DNA from: Dehalococcoidia bacterium
GTDB lineage: Bacteria; Chloroflexota; Dehalococcoidia; Dehalococcoidales; BS750m-G39
Assembly: GCA_030615425.1 (NCBI GenBank)
Contig: JAUWZG010000030.1
Coordinates: 1 to 12,994, forward strand
Direction of reading: 5' to 3'
DNA: 12,994 nt
A program made the position numbers and the translations under genes. The notes beneath the pieces were generated by a model. That model searched no databases. It was not told where the DNA came from and saw nothing but the letters and a program-made list of their open reading frames with translations. Of this stretch, positions 6,010 to 12,994 are shown piece by piece (position 1 is the first letter of the stretch; every line of letters starts with the position of its first letter).

Positions 6010-8250
6010 TTGATATCACCTAATTCTTTTGACTATGAGATCGGCGGTAGAAAGCTTACTATAGACACCGGAAAACTCGCCGGACAGGCAAGTGGAGCGG
6101 TAACCGCCCGCTATGGAGATACCGTAGTTCTGGTTACTGTTTGCACCAGCGATGAACCACGAGAAGGGATAGATTTTCTGCCACTAACCATTGACTATGA
6201 AGAAAGGCTTTACGCTGCCGGTAAAATTCCCGGCGGTTTTATCCGAAGAGAGGGGCGCCCCAGCCAGGAGGCAACTTTAGCCAGCCGACTTACCGATCGC
6301 CCGCTACGTCCGCTTTTGCCCAAGGGATGGCGCAATGACATTCAGCTTATAATCACCGTCCTTTCCGTCGACCAGGAAAATGACCCCGACATCCTGGCAG
6401 TTATCGGTGGCTCGGCTGCCCTATCAATCTCACCGATACCATTTGACGGCCCGGTGAGTGCGGTTCATGTGGGCTATATTAACAATGAACTGATATTAAA
6501 TCCAACCTTAGCCCAGCTGGAAAATAGCCAGCTTGACCTGGTTGTGGTCAGCACCAAGCAAGCAATAGTAATGGTAGAGGCAGGAGCCAATGAGGCTTCG
6601 GAAGATATTGTTATAAAGGCAATAGAATTTGGTCACCAAGCAAATAAAGATATTATCAAACTCCAGGAGCAGCTCCAGCAGGCCTGGGGCAGGCCCAAGG
6701 TGGAAGCCCCCGCCAGCGAGGTCAACCCTGAAGTAATCTCAGCAATCTCACCTATAGTTGATGATAAGCTCGCCCAAGCCTTGAGCCAGCCAGAAAAGTC
6801 ACAGCGAGAACAGGCGCTCAGCGAGCTGAAGAAAGAGCTGGTGGAGAGCCTATGTGAGTCATTCCCCGAAGAGGATATAACCGCCGCCTTTGAGGCTAGG
6901 GTCAGGGAGGAAATAAGAGGTAACATCCTTGAGAAGAAAAAGCGCATCGGCGAGCGGGGGCTGGCTGATATCCGACCCATCAGCTGCGAAGTAGGGCTGC
7001 TGCCCCGCACCCATGGCTCAGCCTTATTTACCCGGGGTCAGACCCAGGTTCTAGCCATAACCACCCTGGGCTCGGTTGGCAAGGAGCAGCCGCTTGATGG
7101 ACTGGGCATAGAGGATAGTAAACGCTTTATCCTCCACTACAATTTCCCTCCCTTCTCCAGTGGCGAGGTAAAACGCGTAGGGTCACCAGGACGGCGTGAA
7201 ATCGGGCATGGCTCTCTGGTGGAGCGAGCCATTGAGCCGGTTTTGCCCAAGGACGAGGACTTCCCTTACACTATCCGCCTCGTTTCCGAGGTCTTGAGCT
7301 CCAGCGGCAGCACCTCTATGGCTAGTGTTTGCGCCTCAAGCCTGTCCCTGATGGACGCCGGAATACCGACCAAGACAGCCGTCGCTGGGGTAGCTATGGG
7401 CTTGGTCACCGGTGAGAAGGGCGACTATGTTATTTTAACCGACATCGAGGGCATAGAGGACGTCTATGGGGACATGGACTTCAAGGTGGCTGGAACGGCT
7501 AAAGGCATCACCGCCATGCAGATGGACACCAAGCTTAAAGGCATAAGCCTGGAAATTGTGGGCAAGGCGATAAACCAAGCCCGCCAGGCCCGCCTGTCCA
7601 TTCTGGAAACAATGCAGCAGACCATCGGCTCCAGCCGACCTGAACTCAGCCAGTATGCACCCAGAATGTACAAAATAACCATTGACCCGAATAAAATTGG
7701 CGCTGTCATCGGCACCGGGGGTAGAGTAATCAGGTCAATTATTGATGAAACCAAGGCAACTATTGATATTAATAATGATGGCACGGTGATTATCGGCTCA
7801 GCTAATGAGGAATCTGCCCGCAAGGCTATCGAGATTATTGAAGGTCTAACCAAGGAAGTGGAAATCGGCGCCATCTACACGGGAAAGGTAACCCGCCTGA
7901 TGGACTTCGGTGCCTTCGTAGAAATACTTCCCGACAAAGAAGGCTTGGTTCACATCAGCGAACTGGCTGACTACCGGGTGCCCAAGGTTGAGGATGTAGT
8001 TAAAGTTGGCGATGAGATAACGGTCAAGGTGATTAATATTGACGATATGGGCCGGGTAAACCTGTCACGGCGGGCGGTCTTTGAAAAGCATTCTGATGCG
8101 CCCGGAGCTCAGGCGCCCGGTGCCAGGGGGCAAGAATCTCCATCTAAAGACTACCCGTTTAAAACACGGGACTCCCGCCCTCCACGAAGTAAAGGGAGTT
8201 TTCATAACCGAGGACCAAATAGAGGACCGAGTAAAGGATACCGGCGATGA
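6010..8250 (+). CDS. pnp: Polyribonucleotide nucleotidyltransferase (PNPase)
   Basis: PNPase degrades RNA 3' to 5' by phosphorolysis and can add tails in reverse. The 746-residue product has the full layout: RNase PH domain 1 (about 10-225), a helical linker, RNase PH domain 2 (about 315-545), a KH domain with IGTGG (about 567-571), and an S1 domain (about 620-690) containing DFGAFVEILPDKEGLVHISEL. The phosphate-binding SSGSTSMASVC and the catalytic acidic segment GDMDFK (about 487-492) in domain 2 are intact. The last 50 or so residues form a Pro/Gly/Arg-rich basic tail, probably disordered. Start is TTG at 6010 on the strength of the GGAGGAGGAG just upstream; a frame-open extension to 5962 overlaps rpsO. 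The stop overlaps the dapB start (ATGA), indicating coupled translation. Confidence 0.97.
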   Translation: MISPNSFDYEIGGRKLTIDTGKLAGQASGAVTARYGDTVVLVTVCTSDEPREGIDFLPLTIDYEERLYAAGKIPGGFIRREGRPSQEATLASRLTDRPLRPLLPKGWRNDIQLIITVLSVDQENDPDILAVIGGSAALSISPIPFDGPVSAVHVGYINNELILNPTLAQLENSQLDLVVVSTKQAIVMVEAGANEASEDIVIKAIEFGHQANKDIIKLQEQLQQAWGRPKVEAPASEVNPEVISAISPIVDDKLAQALSQPEKSQREQALSELKKELVESLCESFPEEDITAAFEARVREEIRGNILEKKKRIGERGLADIRPISCEVGLLPRTHGSALFTRGQTQVLAITTLGSVGKEQPLDGLGIEDSKRFILHYNFPPFSSGEVKRVGSPGRREIGHGSLVERAIEPVLPKDEDFPYTIRLVSEVLSSSGSTSMASVCASSLSLMDAGIPTKTAVAGVAMGLVTGEKGDYVILTDIEGIEDVYGDMDFKVAGTAKGITAMQMDTKLKGISLEIVGKAINQARQARLSILETMQQTIGSSRPELSQYAPRMYKITIDPNKIGAVIGTGGRVIRSIIDETKATIDINNDGTVIIGSANEESARKAIEIIEGLTKEVEIGAIYTGKVTRLMDFGAFVEILPDKEGLVHISELADYRVPKVEDVVKVGDEITVKVINIDDMGRVNLSRRAVFEKHSDAPGAQAPGARGQESPSKDYPFKTRDSRPPRSKGSFHNRGPNRGPSKGYRR

Positions 8251-9050
8251 AGCCGATAAGGGTAGCCGTTAATGGCGCATCGGGCAGAATGGGGCAAACG
8301 GTGCTTGGTGCCCTATGCCAGGAGCCCGACATGCAAATAGTGGGGGCTGTAGACATAAAGGCTGCCGGGGATAAGCTATCTCTGCCCGATGGCTCGGGCA
8401 GGGTGCCCTTTTCCACAAACCTGGAGCAAATCCTCACCACCTGCCAGCCGGAGGTATTGGTAGATTTCACCACGGCCAAGGCCGTTATGCCAGCAGTGCG
8501 CATAACCGCCGAGCATGGCGTTAACTTGGTAATAGGAACTACTGGACTAGCCGCCGACGACGTCAAAGAGATTGACCGCCTAGCGAAAGCTAACCAAGTG
8601 GGGGTGGTGGTAGCGCCAAATTTTGCCCTGGGTGCTGTGCTGATGATGCACCTGGCCAAGATAGCCGGAAGATATCTTGACCATGCCGAAATCATAGAGC
8701 TGCATCATGACCGCAAGGTTGATGCGCCTTCGGGCACTGCCCTCACTACGGCTAAAGCCATGGCTCAAGCCAGAGGCAAACCGTTCCTCCCGCCGACGGT
8801 ATCGGGAGAGGCCCAGGTTAGCCGCGGGCAAACTGCTGAGGGAATAAACATTCACAGCGTGCGCCTGCCCGGTCTGATGGCGCATCAGGAGGTAATACTG
8901 GGCGGAGCGGGACAAACACTGAGCATCCGCCACGATACTATCAGCCGAGAGTGCTATATGCCAGGCGTTATGCTAGCCATTAAAGAAGTGGTCAAGCACA
9001 AAGGGCTAATCTACGGTCTGGAGACTTTGCTCGGTTTGGATAAGAGATGA
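8247..9050 (+). CDS. dapB: 4-hydroxy-tetrahydrodipicolinate reductase
   Basis: DapB reduces the DapA product with NAD(P)H to tetrahydrodipicolinate, on the way to diaminopimelate for peptidoglycan and lysine. The 267-residue protein has the Rossmann motif GASGRMG (10-16), the GTTGL turn (97-101), APNFALGA (123-130) and the signature ELHHDRKVDAPSGTA (151-165) with the catalytic His pair and Lys157. Length is normal. The ATG shares four bases with the pnp stop (ATGA), and the dapB stop likewise overlaps the asd start, so translation is coupled on both sides. No separate promoter or lysine riboswitch is visible. Confidence 0.97.
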   Translation: MKPIRVAVNGASGRMGQTVLGALCQEPDMQIVGAVDIKAAGDKLSLPDGSGRVPFSTNLEQILTTCQPEVLVDFTTAKAVMPAVRITAEHGVNLVIGTTGLAADDVKEIDRLAKANQVGVVVAPNFALGAVLMMHLAKIAGRYLDHAEIIELHHDRKVDAPSGTALTTAKAMAQARGKPFLPPTVSGEAQVSRGQTAEGINIHSVRLPGLMAHQEVILGGAGQTLSIRHDTISRECYMPGVMLAIKEVVKHKGLIYGLETLLGLDKR

Positions 9051-10075
9051 TGAAGAGATTTAGAGTAGCTATTGTTGGTGCCACCGGAATGGTAGGGCAG
9101 GAGTTCATTAAGGTATTAGAGCAACGGGACTTCCCGATGCAGTCCATTGAACTTCTAGCCTCAGACCGCTCAGCAGGCAAGAGGCTATTTGTCAGTCACC
9201 GCGAGCTTGTGGTCAAGGAGACTGTTCCCGAGTCCTTTAAGAAGATAGATATCGCCCTCTTCTCGGCGGGGGCTGAGACCAGTCGCTACTTCTCTCCTAT
9301 AGCCGCCCAATCAGGAGCCGTAGTTATTGATAATAGCTCGGCATTTAGAATGGACCCCAAGGTCCCATTGGTGGTACCTGAGGTCAACGCCGAGGACATT
9401 AAATGGCATAAGGGGATTATAGCTAATCCAAATTGCTCCACCATCCAATTGGTAGTGGCTCTATACCCCCTGCACAAGGTTAATCCCATCAAGCGCGTTA
9501 TTGCTGCTACCTACCAGGCGGTATCAGGAACTGGCTCAGCAGCGGTAGAAGAGCTCACCTTACAAGCCAAGCAGGTATTGGAGGGACAGACCACCGTCCC
9601 CCATGTTTACCCCCACCAGATAGCCTTTAATATACTGCCCGAGATAGATGTCTTCCTGGATAACGACTATACTAAAGAAGAGTGGAAGCTGGTGGAGGAA
9701 ACAAGGAAGATAATGCATGCCCCTGATATCGCCATTTCGGCGGTCTGCGCCCGAGTGCCGGTATTTATCGGACACACCGAGGCAGTCCACCTAGAATTCT
9801 CCCAGCCTATGTCTCCCGATGAGGCAAGACGTATCCTCACCCAGGCTCCAGCGGTCAAGATATTAGATGACCCGGCTATCAGCCTTTATCCTCAGCCCTG
9901 GTCAGCGGCTGGCACCGACGAAGTTTTTGTCGGGCGCATTCACCGGGATGCCTCCCACCCCAACGGTTTAGTTATGTGGGTTGTCGCCGACAATCTGCGC
10001 AAGGGAGCGGCTCTAAATACAGTCCAGATTGCCGAAGAAATGATTAAAAGGGACTGGCTACACCCCGGGAGGTAG
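9047..10075 (+). CDS. asd: Aspartate-semialdehyde dehydrogenase
   Basis: Asd reduces aspartyl phosphate to aspartate semialdehyde, the branch point toward lysine/diaminopimelate and threonine/methionine. The 342-residue protein carries the NADP-binding GATGMVGQEF (11-20), the catalytic cysteine in NPNCST (Cys130), the QAVSGTGSAA segment with the expected active-site Gln157, RVPVF (Arg236) and GHTEAVHLEF with His243. Length fits the bacterial family. The start overlaps the dapB stop by four bases; a second ATG follows immediately at 9050, so either codon is possible. dapA begins four bases after its stop. Its substrate, aspartyl phosphate, requires an aspartokinase, which is not in this window. 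Confidence 0.97.
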   Translation: MMKRFRVAIVGATGMVGQEFIKVLEQRDFPMQSIELLASDRSAGKRLFVSHRELVVKETVPESFKKIDIALFSAGAETSRYFSPIAAQSGAVVIDNSSAFRMDPKVPLVVPEVNAEDIKWHKGIIANPNCSTIQLVVALYPLHKVNPIKRVIAATYQAVSGTGSAAVEELTLQAKQVLEGQTTVPHVYPHQIAFNILPEIDVFLDNDYTKEEWKLVEETRKIMHAPDIAISAVCARVPVFIGHTEAVHLEFSQPMSPDEARRILTQAPAVKILDDPAISLYPQPWSAAGTDEVFVGRIHRDASHPNGLVMWVVADNLRKGAALNTVQIAEEMIKRDWLHPGR

Positions 10076-10079
10076 GGAA

Positions 10080-10970
10080 ATGAAAGAACTGGGGCGACTG
10101 CTGACAGCAATGGTAACCCCCTTTGATAAAGAAGGGGCAGTGGATTATGAGCAGGCTAAAAAGTTAGCCTTAGCCTTACTTAACTCAGGAAGCGACGGCG
10201 TAGTGCTGGCAGCTACTACCGGTGAGTCGCCGACGCTTGTCCGGGAGGAGGAAGCGCGCCTGTTTACCGAAGTAAAATCGGCAGTGGGTGGCCGAGGAAC
10301 AATTATCGCCTACACCGGCAGCAACAGCACCGCTGAAGCTGTGGAGGCAACTAAAACGGCGGAGCGAATCGGGGTTGACGCCTGCCTGTTAGTCGTTCCC
10401 TACTATAACAAGCCGACTCAGGAGGGCGTCTATCAGCACTTCAAGACCGTCGCCGACAGTACCAGCCTGCCCATTATAATGTACAACATACCTTCACGCG
10501 TGGTCATCAAGATGTCGGTGGAAACCATTGTCAGGTTAAGCCAGATTGGCAACATCGTCGGGGTAAAAGAAGCCTGCGGCGATATGGGCCACGTGGCTCA
10601 AACGCTCAATAATACCAGCGAGGACTTCCTCATCTGGAGCGGCAATGATAACGATACCTTTCACATCATGGCCCTCGGTGGCTATGGCACCATCGGCGTT
10701 GCCACGCACCTGGTGGGCAAACAGATCAAGCAGATGATGGATAACATTCTCGGCAGTAAAATCGCTGAAGCGGCGGGCATTCACCGCCACCTGCTGCCAC
10801 TGGTAGACGCTCTTTTTATCGAGCCTAACCCAGCGCCATTGAAGTACGCCCTCAACCATATCGGCTTCTATGTAGGCAAGCCACGTCTGCCTCTCGTCGA
10901 GGCCAGTGAGAAATCGGCAGCTATCATCAGGGAAACACTAAAGAAATACCAGATTAACTTGCCGGTTTAG
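10080..10970 (+). CDS. dapA: 4-hydroxy-tetrahydrodipicolinate synthase
   Basis: DapA condenses pyruvate with aspartate semialdehyde, the committed step to diaminopimelate and lysine. The 296-residue TIM-barrel protein has TTGESPTL (starting at 46), PYYNKPTQEG (107-116), YNIPSR with Tyr135 and Arg140, and the Schiff-base lysine in GVKEACGD (Lys163). These match the DapA subgroup of the aldolase family. Start is ATG at 10080, four bases after the asd stop, with GGAGG overlapping the end of asd as SD. It is the last gene of the plus operon. Downstream lies repeat copy 2, whose second hairpin plus T run may end the transcript. Confidence 0.97.
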   Translation: MKELGRLLTAMVTPFDKEGAVDYEQAKKLALALLNSGSDGVVLAATTGESPTLVREEEARLFTEVKSAVGGRGTIIAYTGSNSTAEAVEATKTAERIGVDACLLVVPYYNKPTQEGVYQHFKTVADSTSLPIIMYNIPSRVVIKMSVETIVRLSQIGNIVGVKEACGDMGHVAQTLNNTSEDFLIWSGNDNDTFHIMALGGYGTIGVATHLVGKQIKQMMDNILGSKIAEAAGIHRHLLPLVDALFIEPNPAPLKYALNHIGFYVGKPRLPLVEASEKSAAIIRETLKKYQINLPV

Positions 10971-11038
10971 ATATTTATTAACCTCACCCCCTTTATGCAC
11001 CCTAAAAAATCTTTGATTTTTCAGGGAACCCGCTTTAT

Positions 11039-11071
11039 CCCCCTCCCTTACAAGGGAGGGGGGAAGTTTTT
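11039..11071 (+). terminator. Possible intrinsic terminator of the rpsO-dapA operon, inside repeat copy 2
   Basis: An 11-bp perfect stem (11039-11049 with 11052-11062), C-rich on one arm and G-rich on the other, is followed after four bases by TTTTT (11067-11071). It lies about 70 bases after the dapA stop in the correct orientation. The hairpin is a repeat module, and the copy at 2360-2385 lacks the T run, so terminator function may be incidental. Confidence 0.45.
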
Positions 11072-11131
11072 ATAGAAGAGGGGATATTCACCCCCCAAAA
11101 AAGAGAGTTAAAGAGAGGCGAAGCCCCTATT

Positions 11132-11146
11132 GGGCGGGTGGGTGGG
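11132..11146 (+). other. Perfect four-tract G-quadruplex motif in repeat copy 2
   Basis: GGGCGGGTGGGTGGG has four G3 tracts with one-base loops (C, T, T). Short single-base loops are known to favour very stable parallel quadruplexes. It would be in the RNA of the plus strand past dapA, and on the non-template strand for that direction. It lies at the right end of repeat copy 2. Confidence 0.7.
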
Positions 11147-11189
11147 AAGAAAGACAACCGAAAAAAGGGGGGATGGGTTAATAAATATA

Positions 11190-11627
11190 CTAGAGGTAGA
11201 GGCGAAAGCCGTGGGCAGAGGCTTCAAAGCCCAAGTCCTGGTAAAACTGGTGTGCTTCATGGCGTTTTTTATTACTGAGGAGCTGGACTTTATAGCAGCC
11301 AGCCTGACGGGCGCGGGCGATGGCATACTCCACAAGCAATCGGCCAATCCTCTTGCGTCGGTACCTCCCGTCAACAACCATGTTCTCCACCATTGCCCAG
11401 GGAAGAGCACCGTGGGAGAGGTTGGGCACTATCAGCAATACCATGGTGCCGACCACCACGCCGTCTTCCTCAGCCACCAGAAGCTCATGACCGGGCATGG
11501 AGACAATTTCGGCAAATACCGGCTGTGTCTTGTCCGGGGAAGGATAGTGCGGCTCTCCGGTTAGCTCCTGGTAAAGCTCCAGGACACGCGGCATGTCCTG
11601 CTCAGTAGCTGGTCTCACCATCGCCAT
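11190..11627 (-). CDS. GNAT-family N-acetyltransferase
   Basis: The 145-residue protein follows the GNAT fold order: MVRPATEQDMPRVLELY at the N-terminus, strands with LLVAEEDGVVVGTMVL (about 49-64), motif A with VENMVVDGRYRRKRIGRLLVEYA (about 80-102), and motif B with AHQFYQDLGF (125-134). It transfers an acetyl group from acetyl-CoA to an unknown substrate. In motif A the usual Arg-x-x-Gly-x-Gly/Ala acetyl-CoA loop reads RRKRIG, with Arg93 in place of the first glycine. Start is ATG at 11627 with GGAG seven bases upstream. It follows the purA stop by 12 bases on the same strand and is probably cotranscribed with it, although no functional link to purine synthesis is evident. Confidence 0.88.
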   Translation of the reverse strand: MAMVRPATEQDMPRVLELYQELTGEPHYPSPDKTQPVFAEIVSMPGHELLVAEEDGVVVGTMVLLIVPNLSHGALPWAMVENMVVDGRYRRKRIGRLLVEYAIARARQAGCYKVQLLSNKKRHEAHQFYQDLGFEASAHGFRLYL

Positions 11628-11639
11628 CTTAATTCTCCG

Positions 11640-12923
11640 CTAAAGGATAGGCGTCTTCTCGATGGTCTGCGCCCGCTCCGGTCCCACGCAGACAAGGTTA
11701 ACCGGACAAGCAATCAGCTCTTCTAATCTGGCTACATACTGGCGGGCTTCAAGGGGTAACTGGTCGTAATTGCGAATATCGGTGGTAGCAGCCTGCCAGC
11801 CGGGTAGCTCCTCATAGATAGGCTGGCATCTAGCCAGGGCGGCTACGCTAGCCGGGAAATAATCAATGGTCTGCCCATCCAGCTCGTAGCCGACGCATAT
11901 CTTCAAGCTGGGCAGAATGTCAAGAATATCAAGGCGGGTAATCGCCGCTCCGGTAAAGCCGTTAATCCTAGTGCTGAAGCGGGCGGCAACAGCGTCAAAC
12001 CAGCCGCAACGGCGTGGTCTGCCAGTGGTAGTACCATACTCATGAGCCCTCTCCCGAATCAGGTCGCCAGTTTCGTCCTTCAGTTCAGTGGGCATGGGAC
12101 CACCGCCTACCCTGGTGCAGTAAGCCTTGAACACACCTAGGATATGGGTGAGTCTGGTCGGGCCTAAGCCAGCACCCAGGCAACCTCCCCCCGCCAGTGG
12201 TGAGGATGAAGTAGTGTAGGGATAAGTGCCAAAATCGGGGTCAAGTAAAGTCCCTTGAGCCCCCTCCAGCAGAACCAGCTCCCCCCGGCTCAATGCCTCC
12301 TCCAGCATTATAGCCGTCTCCCGAATATAAGGCGCCAGACGCTCTCCATACTGGCAATACTGAGTATATACCTCGTCCAGTGACAGTGACTTAACCCCGT
12401 AAACCTTGGTCAAAATGATATTCTTGTAGTCAATTATAGAGCGAAGTCTCTCCAGCAGTGCCTCTTTATCTAAGAGGTCGCCGGTTCTGATGCCCAACCT
12501 GGCTGCCTTATCGGCAAAGGCAGGACCCACACCCTTGCGCGTTGTGCCCAGTGCCTTGCCACCCCGCGCCTCCTCCTCCAAACCATCGAGGAGGATATGA
12601 TAGGGCATAATCAAGTTTGCCCGGTCGCTGATAAACAGCTTAGAAGTATCCACACCACGCTGGTCAAGCTGCTCTATCTCACCAATCAGCACACTAGGGT
12701 TAATTACCACCCCATTACCGATAATGCAAACGACCTGAGGAGAAAAAATGCCAGATGGGACAAGGTGCAATTTAAACTCACCAGAGGGGTTAACCACGGA
12801 ATGCCCGGCATTATCACCGCCGGAAAAACGGACTACCACCCTTGCTTTCTGGGCCAGCATGTCAACCACCTTGCCCTTCCCCTCATCCCCCCACTGAGCT
12901 CCAATAATAGCGATAACCGGCAT
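11640..12923 (-). CDS. purA: Adenylosuccinate synthetase
   Basis: PurA joins IMP and aspartate using GTP to make adenylosuccinate, the first committed step to AMP. The 427-residue protein is of normal length and has GAQWGDEGKGK (8-18, with catalytic Asp13), GGDNAGHSV (35-43, with His41), GTTRKGVGP (126-134), EGAQGTLLD (220-228), GTYPYTTSSSP (232-242), TTTGRPRRCGWFD (298-310) and GPERAQTI (414-421). Start is ATG at 12923, because the protein family begins at this point and GGAGGAGGA precedes it closely; the frame extends eight codons further, through the SD, to 12947. A likely promoter lies just upstream at the window edge. A GNAT gene follows 12 bases after the stop. Confidence 0.97.
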   Translation of the reverse strand: MPVIAIIGAQWGDEGKGKVVDMLAQKARVVVRFSGGDNAGHSVVNPSGEFKLHLVPSGIFSPQVVCIIGNGVVINPSVLIGEIEQLDQRGVDTSKLFISDRANLIMPYHILLDGLEEEARGGKALGTTRKGVGPAFADKAARLGIRTGDLLDKEALLERLRSIIDYKNIILTKVYGVKSLSLDEVYTQYCQYGERLAPYIRETAIMLEEALSRGELVLLEGAQGTLLDPDFGTYPYTTSSSPLAGGGCLGAGLGPTRLTHILGVFKAYCTRVGGGPMPTELKDETGDLIRERAHEYGTTTGRPRRCGWFDAVAARFSTRINGFTGAAITRLDILDILPSLKICVGYELDGQTIDYFPASVAALARCQPIYEELPGWQAATTDIRNYDQLPLEARQYVARLEELIACPVNLVCVGPERAQTIEKTPIL

Positions 12924-12949
12924 TATTCCTCCTCCAATCTTTCTCACTT

Positions 12950-12978
12950 CTTATAACATAAACAGCGCCCTAAATAAA
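12950..12978 (-). promoter_or_regulatory. Candidate extended -10 promoter for purA
   Basis: On the minus strand TGTTATAAG gives a -10 of TATAAG (12955-12950) with an upstream TG. A weak -35, TTTATT (12978-12973), lies 17 bases away. The predicted leader is only about 20 bases, leaving room for the SD and little else, so a purine riboswitch directly before purA is not indicated. Confidence 0.5.
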
Positions 12979-12994
12979 GGGGCTAAGGGCTAGC

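Larger units (their letters stand above)
10980..11148 (+). repeat. Dispersed structured repeat, copy 2
   Basis: This copy aligns with 2301-2463 in the same orientation and takes up most of the 219-base convergent gap between dapA and the GNAT gene. It has the shared left end, a first hairpin (11000-11026), the constant block GGGAACCCGCTTTATCC, a second hairpin (11039-11062), a degraded third hairpin near 11082-11096, and a G-run tail (11132-11146). One stem pair in the first hairpin is swapped relative to copy 1 (A-T to T-A), and the second stem differs in length and sequence yet pairs perfectly. No coding capacity is supported. The remainder of the gap (11149-11189) is G/A-rich with nothing recognisable. 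Confidence 0.8.

Noticed and set aside
8159..8695. 178-codon antisense frame opposite the pnp end and dapB
   Set aside because: It lies wholly opposite two well-supported genes, has low-complexity composition and no SD or recognisable domain, so it is a shadow frame.
12962..12993. Repeat copy 3 or riboswitch upstream of purA
   Set aside because: GCCC/GGGC complementary bits occur, but the stems are only 4-5 bp and do not match the repeat modules; the window ends here, so no structure can be judged.

Overview
The window looks like a chromosomal housekeeping region of a bacterium. The likeliest source is an uncultured member of the Chloroflexota, possibly Dehalococcoidia. That placement is an inference from three things: a glycine-tailed single-RRM protein, two double-zinc-ribbon proteins, and the order rpsO-pnp-dapB-asd-dapA. 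No rRNA or other taxonomic marker was available to test it. Base composition is near balanced. Genes are tightly packed, with ATGA overlaps and several TTG starts that have good Shine-Dalgarno (SD) sequences. I found no phage, transposase, CRISPR, tRNA or rRNA.

Layout. (1) Bases 1-557, plus strand: the 3' end of a zinc-ribbon protein gene, a perfect 13-bp inverted repeat, then a small RRM RNA-binding protein. (2) Bases 610-5411, minus strand, read right to left: a full-length zinc-ribbon paralog, a DUF503/YlxP protein, an MrfA/YprA-type DEAH helicase, a dispersed repeat, ftsY and lgt. (3) Bases 5412-5723: a divergent promoter region with a near-consensus extended -10 promoter for rpsO. (4) Bases 5724-10970, plus strand: rpsO-pnp-dapB-asd-dapA, probably one transcript, with pnp/dapB and dapB/asd overlapping by four bases and dapA four bases after asd. 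(5) Bases 10971-11189: a convergent spacer holding the second repeat copy. (6) Bases 11190-12923, minus strand: purA followed by a GNAT acetyltransferase.

How the genes work together. The plus operon joins translation and RNA turnover (S15, PNPase) to three consecutive enzymes of the aspartate/diaminopimelate branch: semialdehyde dehydrogenase, dihydrodipicolinate synthase and dihydrodipicolinate reductase. The minus cluster joins a probable DNA-repair helicase, membrane protein targeting (FtsY) and lipoprotein lipidation (Lgt). purA is the adenylosuccinate step of AMP synthesis.

The most unusual signal is non-coding. A repeat of about 165 bp occurs twice, at 2301-2463 and 10980-11148. Its hairpins are preserved by compensatory changes between the copies, and it ends in a G-run tail that in copy 2 is an ideal four-tract G-quadruplex motif. 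Copy 1 runs into the annotated start codon of ftsY. The coding content itself is mostly conventional.
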